This document shows positions 1 through 5,277 of a stretch of 6,756 bases of DNA, in pieces. The DNA is taken from NCBI GenBank assembly GCA_014859785.1, contig JACUTP010000097.1, positions 1-6,756 on the forward strand, read 5' to 3'. Below the pieces are notes generated by a model. The model saw only the letters and a list, made by a program, of their open reading frames with translations, had not been told where the DNA came from and searched no databases. Each line of letters opens with the position of its first letter. The stretch's first letter is position 1. The position numbers and the translations under genes are program-made. This DNA is from Candidatus Methanoperedentaceae archaeon (GTDB lineage: Archaea > Halobacteriota > Methanosarcinia > Methanosarcinales > Methanoperedenaceae).

Positions 1-7
1 CAGGGTA

Positions 8-22
8 ATGAAAAAGAAAAGT
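8..22 (-). terminator. T-rich transcription end after the iron importer operon
   Basis: Ten bases or so after the ATPase stop, the minus strand runs through TTTTCTTTTTC. Archaeal polymerase tends to stop at such T-rich stretches without needing a hairpin. The position after the last gene of the operon fits, but the window ends here and no downstream gene is visible. Confidence 0.4.
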
Positions 23-31
23 GAGCAGCTG

Positions 32-1087
32 TCAGCTTTTTTCAGAAACCGCCTTCCCGTTCTGGAAAGCCACCAGGTGCACTGGTCTTGCCTTTACGTC
101 CACCCTTGTCCCGGCTGGCAGTGTCCTGGTGGATGGGAGTACCGAATGGATGTACTTTTCCCGGGGCAGCTCCAGGGTATACAGAACCTCGGACCCCTTA
201 AACTGCTGGTCCTTTATAACGGCACAGCCGGTGCCCGCCGGTTCAATCTCAATATCATCAGGTCTTATCATAACCTGCACCTTCTCACCAATTTCCAGTC
301 TGGTATTGTTGGGAAACAATCCTATCTCCGTCCTGATCCCGTCAGCCTCAATGGTACCGTCTATGAAGTCAGCCTTTCCCACAAAATCAGCCACGAAACC
401 GGTGGTTGGATAGTGGTACACCTCCTCAGGAGTACCCAGCTGTTCCATTCTCCCGTTGTTCATCACTGCAACCCTGTCAGCCATGGCAAAAGCTTCTTCC
501 TGGTCATGGGTCACCAGGATGGCAGTGGTCCCGGACTTTCTCAGTATCTTGATCATTTCTTCCCGCATCTGGGTGCGCATATCTGCATCCAGGTTGCTGA
601 ACGGCTCATCCAGCAGTACGGTAACAGGACAGGGTGCCAGTGCCCGGGCAAGTGCCACCCGCTGCTGCTGCCCCCCTGACAGGTGGAACGGATGCCGCTC
701 TTCCAGTCCGGAGAGACCCACGAATTGGAGCATGTTCTCCACGATTGCATCCTTTTCCTTATCATCCAGGTTCTTCAGCCCGAAGGCGATGTTCTCCCTG
801 ACCGTGATGTGGGGGAACAGGGCATAATCCTGGAACACCATACCAACCTTCCGTTTTTCTGCAGGCACGAAAACGCCTTTGTCTGCCACGGTTTTTCCTG
901 CCAGGACGAGCTCTCCGTCGTCAGGCATGTCAAATCCGGCGATCAGGCGAAGTGTGGTGGTCTTCCCGCACCCGCTGGGACCAAGAATGGCAAATATTTC
1001 CCCTTCCTCTACGGTAAAGCTCAGGTTCTCGACTGCCGGTGTATTGTTATACCTCTTGGTGATGTTCTTAAGTTCTATTATAGTCAT
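32..1087 (-). CDS. fbpC: Ferric-iron type ABC transporter ATP-binding protein (FbpC-like)
   Basis: This is the cytoplasmic ATPase of the importer; it hydrolyses ATP to drive uptake through the adjacent permease. All nucleotide-binding motifs are present in the 351 residues: Walker A GPSGCGKT (36-43), Q-loop Gln86, signature LSGGQ (136-140), Walker B ending in Asp160-Glu161, D-loop SNLD (164-167) and switch His194. Residues from about 235 to 340 form a C-terminal TOBE-like regulatory/substrate-linked domain, as in the FbpC/PotA/MalK class, and the length is normal for that class. The ATG start overlaps the permease stop as ATGA and is preceded by AGGAGG four bases upstream, so translation is probably coupled. 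The motifs alone could fit a spermidine, thiamine or sulfate transporter; the iron call rests on the binding protein and the operator upstream. ATPase identity is near certain, iron specificity likely. Confidence 0.93.
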   Translation of the reverse strand: MTIIELKNITKRYNNTPAVENLSFTVEEGEIFAILGPSGCGKTTTLRLIAGFDMPDDGELVLAGKTVADKGVFVPAEKRKVGMVFQDYALFPHITVRENIAFGLKNLDDKEKDAIVENMLQFVGLSGLEERHPFHLSGGQQQRVALARALAPCPVTVLLDEPFSNLDADMRTQMREEMIKILRKSGTTAILVTHDQEEAFAMADRVAVMNNGRMEQLGTPEEVYHYPTTGFVADFVGKADFIDGTIEADGIRTEIGLFPNNTRLEIGEKVQVMIRPDDIEIEPAGTGCAVIKDQQFKGSEVLYTLELPREKYIHSVLPSTRTLPAGTRVDVKARPVHLVAFQNGKAVSEKS

Positions 1088-2658
1088 TGTGCCTCCTGCT
1101 TTAAGATTATCGACATGAAAATCCCCGAAGCCAGGATCAGAAGTAAAGCCATGGCAGCAGCCTCGGCAAAGAGCGCATCATCCGTGGCAGACCATATCCT
1201 GGTGGCAAGTGTCCTGAATCCGATGGGTGCCAGGATAAGCGTTGCAGGTAGCTCCTTTATTGTGGTTAGAAACACCAGGGCGGCTCCGTTCACCAGACCC
1301 GGTCGGACCAGGGGCAGGGTTACCTTCTGCAGTGTCTCCAGCGAACCGCTCCCCAGACTCCTGGCTGCTTCTTCCAGCCGCGGGTTTATCTGGAGCATGG
1401 AGGTCCTGATGGTTCCCACAGCCTTTGGCAGGAATAACACCACGTATGCAAAGATCAGCATGCTGATGGTCTGGTACAGGCTGGTGGCAAAATTGGCACC
1501 AAAGAAGACCAGTGACAGTGCCACCACGATACCTGGCAGTCCTGACCCCAGGTATGTCATCCTTTCTAAGAGGGTACTGAAACGCCCGGGGTAACGCACG
1601 GCATATATTACTACCGGCAGGGCAGCCAGGACAGCCACAGCAGCAGCAAGTCCTGAAACATATATGGAATTGACAGTTAGCTGCAGTAATCCCCGGATAA
1701 ATTCATCCGTGAACGATGCCCTCACCAGCCAGTATCCAATGACAGCCATGGGAAATACCAGGGCTGCTCCCACGACAGATGCAGTGAACATGAGTGCCGG
1801 AAGGCGCCATTTTCCCAGTTCAATCACTGAAGGCGGACGTCTGGTGGCAGCACTGCTTCCGAAGTAGCTGGCTTTCCCCATGGCCCTGAATTCCAGGGCA
1901 AGAATGGTCAGTGCCAGGGCGACCAGCATTAATGCCAGTACAGCTGCCGCAGTCCGGTCAAAGCTGGACTGGTACTGGATGTAAATAGCCCGGGTGAACG
2001 AATCGAACCGCATGAGGGACGGTGTCCCGAAATCGCTCAGGGTATATAGGGCAACCAGCAACCCGCCCGCTGCTATGGAAGGTCTCAGGTGGGGCAGCGT
2101 TACTTTGAAGAATGTCTCCTTCTGGCTGTACCCCAGGTTGCGGGAAGCCTCTTCCAGGGCAGGGTCAAGGTTCTGCAAACTGGAGCGCACTGTCAGCAGG
2201 ATGTACGGGTAGGTGAAGAGTGTCATGGCAAGTACCGCACCGGGCAAGCCGTATATTGACGGCAGCCGCTCAATACCCAGGGGCATGAGAAGGTTCTGGA
2301 TAATGCTTCCCTTGGGACCGATTGCAGATATGATTATGAAACTTCCCACATAGCTGGGGACGGTCAGCGGGAGTGCCGTGGCAATGCTCCAGAACCGCTT
2401 TCCGGGAAGGTCGGTCCTGACCGTGAAAAATGCCAGGGGGACTGCTATCACAGCAGAGAGTGCCGTCACAATGGCAGCCAGCAGCACGCTGTTCATGAGG
2501 ATCCTGAATGTCCTGGCATCCAGCAGGATATCCACTACTCCTGTCCCTGCCCCGGCAGTACGCCAGAGCAGGTATGCCAGCGGGATTAACGCCATGGTCA
2601 CTACCACGGTAGACAGAATCGCAAATATCCGGGATTGTCCCATGTTCCTGATTTCCAT
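1084..2658 (-). CDS. fbpB: Ferric-iron type ABC transporter permease, fused two-domain (FbpB-like)
   Basis: This 524-residue integral membrane protein forms the translocation channel. It is an internal duplication: two binding-protein-dependent permease domains, each with about six hydrophobic segments, joined by a basic linker near residues 257-285. Each half carries an EAA loop, the site that docks the ATPase: LEEASRNLGYS...VTLP (168-189) and LEEAARSLGSG...VTLP (428-449). A single fused permease is the rule for FbpB/SfuB iron transporters and also occurs in ThiP. The gene lies 35 nt after the binding-protein gene and overlaps the ATPase gene by 4 nt. No convincing ribosome binding site precedes the ATG used here. 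An in-frame ATG at codon 6 has AGGA only two bases upstream, too close to be a good site, so the start is uncertain by five residues. Confidence 0.92.
   Translation of the reverse strand: MEIRNMGQSRIFAILSTVVVTMALIPLAYLLWRTAGAGTGVVDILLDARTFRILMNSVLLAAIVTALSAVIAVPLAFFTVRTDLPGKRFWSIATALPLTVPSYVGSFIIISAIGPKGSIIQNLLMPLGIERLPSIYGLPGAVLAMTLFTYPYILLTVRSSLQNLDPALEEASRNLGYSQKETFFKVTLPHLRPSIAAGGLLVALYTLSDFGTPSLMRFDSFTRAIYIQYQSSFDRTAAAVLALMLVALALTILALEFRAMGKASYFGSSAATRRPPSVIELGKWRLPALMFTASVVGAALVFPMAVIGYWLVRASFTDEFIRGLLQLTVNSIYVSGLAAAVAVLAALPVVIYAVRYPGRFSTLLERMTYLGSGLPGIVVALSLVFFGANFATSLYQTISMLIFAYVVLFLPKAVGTIRTSMLQINPRLEEAARSLGSGSLETLQKVTLPLVRPGLVNGAALVFLTTIKELPATLILAPIGFRTLATRIWSATDDALFAEAAAMALLLILASGIFMSIILKQEAQ
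1092..1097 (-). promoter_or_regulatory. Ribosome binding site of the ATPase gene
   Basis: AGGAGG on the minus strand lies inside the last codons of the permease gene, four bases before the ATPase ATG. With the ATGA overlap this suggests re-initiation by the same ribosomes. Confidence 0.75.
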
Positions 2659-2693
2659 TGTGTTAGCTGAAACGCAGCGCTGTAACTTAAATC

Positions 2694-3725
2694 TTACAAA
2701 ATACCTGCATCTCTCAGCATGTCAAGCGTGTCTTCCAGGTCTTCCAGGTTGCTCAGGTCAATATCAGGCGTATCTATCTCTGCCAGAGGTTTCTGGTCGC
2801 CCTCTACTTCTACACCGCTTATCAGCGGATACTCAAAGGTTTCTCTTGCAAAGTATTGCTGTGATTCCGGGCTAAGCAGTGCCTCTATGAAGGCTTCTGC
2901 CAGTCCCCTGTTCTCCACAGTGTCCAGTACTCCGATACCTGCCACGTTTATCATGGAGCCTGCATCACCTCTGGTGTAATGGTGTGCCACCGGGAAATCC
3001 GGATTCTCGCTTTTGAACCGCATGAGGTAATAGTTATTCACGAAGCCCACCTGGATCTCACCCCTTCCAAGTGCATCCACGATGGTGGTATTATTGGGGT
3101 ACGCCTGGGGTTTATTAGCTTTTATACCTTCCAGCCATTCCCTGGCTTTTCCATTCCCTTCCAGTATCCTGAAAGCAGTAACAAAAGCCTGGAACGAACC
3201 GTTGGTGGGTGCCCAGCCTATCCTGCCGCCACCCCATTTCTGGTCGGTGAATTCCCAGATGGAGTCGGGAAGCTCGCCAGGACGGACAAGACTCGTATTA
3301 TAATCCACGGTCCGTGCCCTCCCCGTGATGCCAATCCATTCGCCCTTTGGTGACCTGAACCTGGGTTCCACCCTGGAAAGCAGCGTATCCGGTATGGTGA
3401 GCAGGCGTCCTTCCTTGCTGAGCGCTCCCAGTCCCCCTGCATCCTGGGCAAAGAACATATGTGCGGGACTGTTCGCTCCCTCTTCCAGTATTGTGGCTGC
3501 AAGCCCGGCTGTTTCCCCATACCTGACCCTGATATCCATCCCTGTCCCTGACCTGATCTGTTCAATCAGCGGGCCTACCAGGTTTTCATTCCGTCCTGAA
3601 TATATCGTCAGGGTCGGAGCACCCCCGGGTGCATCAAGAAACAGCTTCCTTATTATGCCGATGGCTGATAATCCCACAGCAGCACCGGCTGCATATTTAA
3701 GGAAAGTACGTCTTTTCATCTTCAA
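2694..3725 (-). CDS. fbpA: Tat-exported ferric-iron ABC transporter substrate-binding protein (FbpA-like)
   Basis: This 343-residue extracytoplasmic binding protein captures the substrate and delivers it to the permease. The N-terminus KRRTFLK (4-10) followed by an Ala/Gly/Ile-rich stretch (11-25) is a twin-arginine signal, so it is probably exported folded. No lipobox Cys is seen, so the hydrophobic stretch may stay as an anchor. The mature part begins with LTIYSGRNE (39-47), followed by RVRYGETA (66-73) and FFAQDAG (91-97), as in the iron-binding FbpA/Fut group. The adjacent tyrosines Tyr232-Tyr233 (NNYYLMRF) match the Tyr pair that binds Fe(III), and Tyr142 (VDYN) is a possible third ligand. 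The start is taken as TTG because AGGAGG lies seven bases upstream; the ATG two codons later would be 13 bases away. First gene of the operon, with a DtxR-like operator in front. Thiamine or another oxyanion-bound metal remains possible. Confidence 0.9.
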   Translation of the reverse strand: MKMKRRTFLKYAAGAAVGLSAIGIIRKLFLDAPGGAPTLTIYSGRNENLVGPLIEQIRSGTGMDIRVRYGETAGLAATILEEGANSPAHMFFAQDAGGLGALSKEGRLLTIPDTLLSRVEPRFRSPKGEWIGITGRARTVDYNTSLVRPGELPDSIWEFTDQKWGGGRIGWAPTNGSFQAFVTAFRILEGNGKAREWLEGIKANKPQAYPNNTTIVDALGRGEIQVGFVNNYYLMRFKSENPDFPVAHHYTRGDAGSMINVAGIGVLDTVENRGLAEAFIEALLSPESQQYFARETFEYPLISGVEVEGDQKPLAEIDTPDIDLSNLEDLEDTLDMLRDAGIL

Positions 3726-3732
3726 TTTTCTG

Positions 3733-3738
3733 CCTCCT
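3733..3738 (-). promoter_or_regulatory. Ribosome binding site of the iron-binding protein; decides for a TTG start
   Basis: The minus strand reads AGGAGG, then cagaaaa, then TTG. Seven bases is normal spacing for the TTG, while the ATG two codons downstream would be 13 bases away. The site therefore favours TTG initiation. Confidence 0.7.
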
Positions 3739-3770
3739 TGTGATTTTGTAAGGTTTTCATAGAAGACTTC

Positions 3771-3784
3771 TTAGGCTCACCTAA
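3771..3784. promoter_or_regulatory. DtxR-family iron-repressor operator (TTAGGCTCACCTAA)
   Basis: This is an inverted repeat with arms TTAGG and CCTAA around the 4-nt spacer CTCA. The DtxR/IdeR iron box has the same TTAGG...CCTAA arms. Here the site lies directly next to the TATA box of the iron-importer operon and upstream of its expected transcription start, where a bound repressor would block polymerase. It is about 135 nt from the start of the divergent gene, so an effect there is less likely. The assignment rests on sequence likeness and position; which DtxR homologue binds it cannot be seen. Confidence 0.75.
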
Positions 3785-3792
3785 TATTTAAA
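3785..3792 (-). promoter_or_regulatory. Archaeal TATA box for the iron importer operon
   Basis: On the minus strand this reads TTTAAATA, preceded by the A-rich stretch acaaaaa that could serve as the TFB recognition element. Archaeal transcription usually starts about 25 nt downstream, here near 3763, which would give a leader of roughly 38 nt before the TTG start with the AGGAGG site inside it. No bacterial -35/-10 pair fits better. Confidence 0.65.
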
Positions 3793-3859
3793 TTTTTGTA
3801 ACCCTAAAAATACTACATGCCAGAGTTTGAGATTGAATACGTCAGACCGTTACTAACCC

Positions 3860-3867
3860 TTTAATTT
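3860..3867 (+). promoter_or_regulatory. Possible TATA element for the propeller/Fe-S gene pair
   Basis: TTTAATTT lies about 50 nt before the ATG, which would place the transcription start near 3890 and give a leader of about 30 nt. A second candidate is TTAAACT near 3884, preceded by gcgaaaaacc, which would give a very short leader. That would fit the lack of a ribosome binding site before this ATG. I cannot choose between them. Confidence 0.3.
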
Positions 3868-3918
3868 TTTAAAGCGAAAAACCTTAAACTGACCTGTGAT
3901 AAATACCTAAGAAAACGA

Positions 3919-5277
3919 ATGAATAAGCAAAAACGTATATTCCTGGTTATAGTAATTGCCATTATAGCTTTGAACATCAATTTCCAGGGAAGTGCGGGGA
4001 AACAGAACAATTCCCTCCAGTGGTTCCCGGCTTTAGCTGCTGATAACGATACAGTCTATATCGTCTGGGCTGATGAGAGGAACGGCAATTACACACGGAT
4101 AATGAACAACCAGCCCCACAAGGCAGGGGACATATACTTCTCGAAAGGAAGCTCCCGGAACGGGTGGGTTTTTGACAGGAACATAAGGATTAATGAAATA
4201 AAAGGAAGTACGGGACATGGCTCTCCTTCGATAGCAGTTGATAACAAAAACCTCTATGTGGTATGGGAGGATGACAGGTTTGGTTTCGAAGAACTCTATT
4301 TTTCAACATCGCCCGGGGATAATACCAAATTCGAAAAAGATGTGCCGGTTGTAGCAGAGGCTGGAAGCCAGGTACTGCCGTCTGTTGCTGTCCTGGACGG
4401 GACTGTGTATATCGCAATGATGAACAAGAATAACTGGGATATTGATTTTGTGCAGGGGCGCCCTGTTAACGGCATTTACAGGTTCGGTAAACCGGTGCGG
4501 GTTAACGATGACCCTCAGGGCAACTGGCATTATGCCCCATCGCTTGCTGTTGATGATGAAAACAATGTGTGCATTGCATGGCTGGATGCAAGAAACGGCG
4601 ATTATGATATCTATTTCTCGCATGGAATAAGGGAAAACGGAGCCTGGAAATTCAGTAAAAATGCCAGGGTAAATGATGCCACGAATGCTTCCCATTATAC
4701 CCCTTCGATAGCATTTGATAATGGAAGCGCATACATTGCATGGTATGATAACAGGAATAAAGATTTTGATATCTATTTCTCAAAAGGCATATCAGGGAAT
4801 AGCGGCTGGATATTTGATAAGGACATACGGGTAAACGACGATACAGGAGATACAAGCCAGATGCATCCCTCAATTGCGGTCAGGGATGGGGAAATTTTTG
4901 TGGTATGGGAGGATGAAAGAGAAGGCGCTTCTAATATCTACTTCTCAAAAAGCACCAGGAAGAATGGCAGCCTTGAGTTCAGTAAGAACATCAGGGTAAA
5001 CGATATCAATGGCAGGCATTACGACCCGCAGATAGTAATATCCGGAGATAATATTTATATCGCATGGCAGGCTGAGATAAACGACGCAGGCGATATATAC
5101 TTTTCACATGGGAAATATAACGGCAGGAACCCGGAGTTCAGCAGGAGCATAAAAGTAAATGACGATTTAACAGGCTCTTTTACAAAACCAAACCCGGTAT
5201 TTGTGGGCATAGTGCTCGGCTCTGTTACCGTATCGATGATACTTGCAGCATATTTAAGAAGGAAGAATGAAAAGTGA
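3919..5277 (+). CDS. Membrane-anchored surface protein with seven propeller-type repeats (BNR/sialidase-like fold), function unknown
   Basis: I do not recognise a named family. The 452 residues start with a basic, hydrophobic segment (5-19) that looks like a Sec signal peptide or anchor. They end with a transmembrane helix (about 427-446) and the basic tail LRRKNEK, so the body should face outside. Residues 34-419 are seven repeats of about 50-60 residues, each running roughly P-S-I-A-V-D, then Y-I-A-W-x-D-x-R, D-I-Y-F-S-K-G, W-x-F and I-R-V-N-D-D. Seven such units suggest a closed seven-bladed beta-propeller. Blade 1 has an insertion (about 57-68); blade 3 has lost the Trp and the Asp-Arg motif. 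Every repeat has His or Gln three residues before its first Pro. Catalytic sialidase residues are not evident, so enzyme labels would be unsafe. No clear ribosome binding site precedes the ATG. The stop lies inside the next gene, implying co-translation with the Fe-S protein. Confidence 0.9.
   Translation: MNKQKRIFLVIVIAIIALNINFQGSAGKQNNSLQWFPALAADNDTVYIVWADERNGNYTRIMNNQPHKAGDIYFSKGSSRNGWVFDRNIRINEIKGSTGHGSPSIAVDNKNLYVVWEDDRFGFEELYFSTSPGDNTKFEKDVPVVAEAGSQVLPSVAVLDGTVYIAMMNKNNWDIDFVQGRPVNGIYRFGKPVRVNDDPQGNWHYAPSLAVDDENNVCIAWLDARNGDYDIYFSHGIRENGAWKFSKNARVNDATNASHYTPSIAFDNGSAYIAWYDNRNKDFDIYFSKGISGNSGWIFDKDIRVNDDTGDTSQMHPSIAVRDGEIFVVWEDEREGASNIYFSKSTRKNGSLEFSKNIRVNDINGRHYDPQIVISGDNIYIAWQAEINDAGDIYFSHGKYNGRNPEFSRSIKVNDDLTGSFTKPNPVFVGIVLGSVTVSMILAAYLRRKNEK
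4018..5175 (+). repeat. Seven tandem propeller-blade repeats within the surface protein
   Basis: These are protein-level repeats. The blades cover about residues 34-96, 97-149, 150-201, 202-256, 257-311, 312-365 and 366-419. Shared landmarks are the Trp after the second strand (W50, W116, W221, W275, W330, W383; Met167 in blade 3) and the DIYFS-type strand. Blades 4 and 5 are the most alike and share the DNA string gatatctatttctc near 4607 and 4769, which hints at fairly recent duplication. Blade boundaries are by eye. Confidence 0.8.

Noticed and set aside
683..1594. Long open frame (303 codons) on the plus strand, and a similar 223-codon one at 8-679
   Set aside because: Both lie opposite the ATPase and permease genes, which have full motif sets. 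Their translations show no recognisable domain and are explained by the base bias of the true genes.
2659..2693. Internal promoter or regulatory RNA between binding protein and permease genes
   Set aside because: The 35-nt gap contains only a short palindrome CAGCGCTG (2675-2682) and no TATA-like element; too short to support a separate element.
2717..2752. Repeated CTTCCAG strings in the minus-strand genes, such as tcttccaggtcttccagg
   Set aside because: They are the complement of CTG GAA/GAC codon runs (Leu-Glu/Asp) in the coding sequence and not independent repeats.
3919..5277. Annotation of the repeat protein as a sialidase or as nitrous oxide reductase
   Set aside because: The repeats resemble BNR-type blades, but the classical Asp-box S-x-D-x-G-x-x-W and the catalytic Arg triad are not evident. 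The NosZ His motifs and the cupredoxin CuA domain are also missing.
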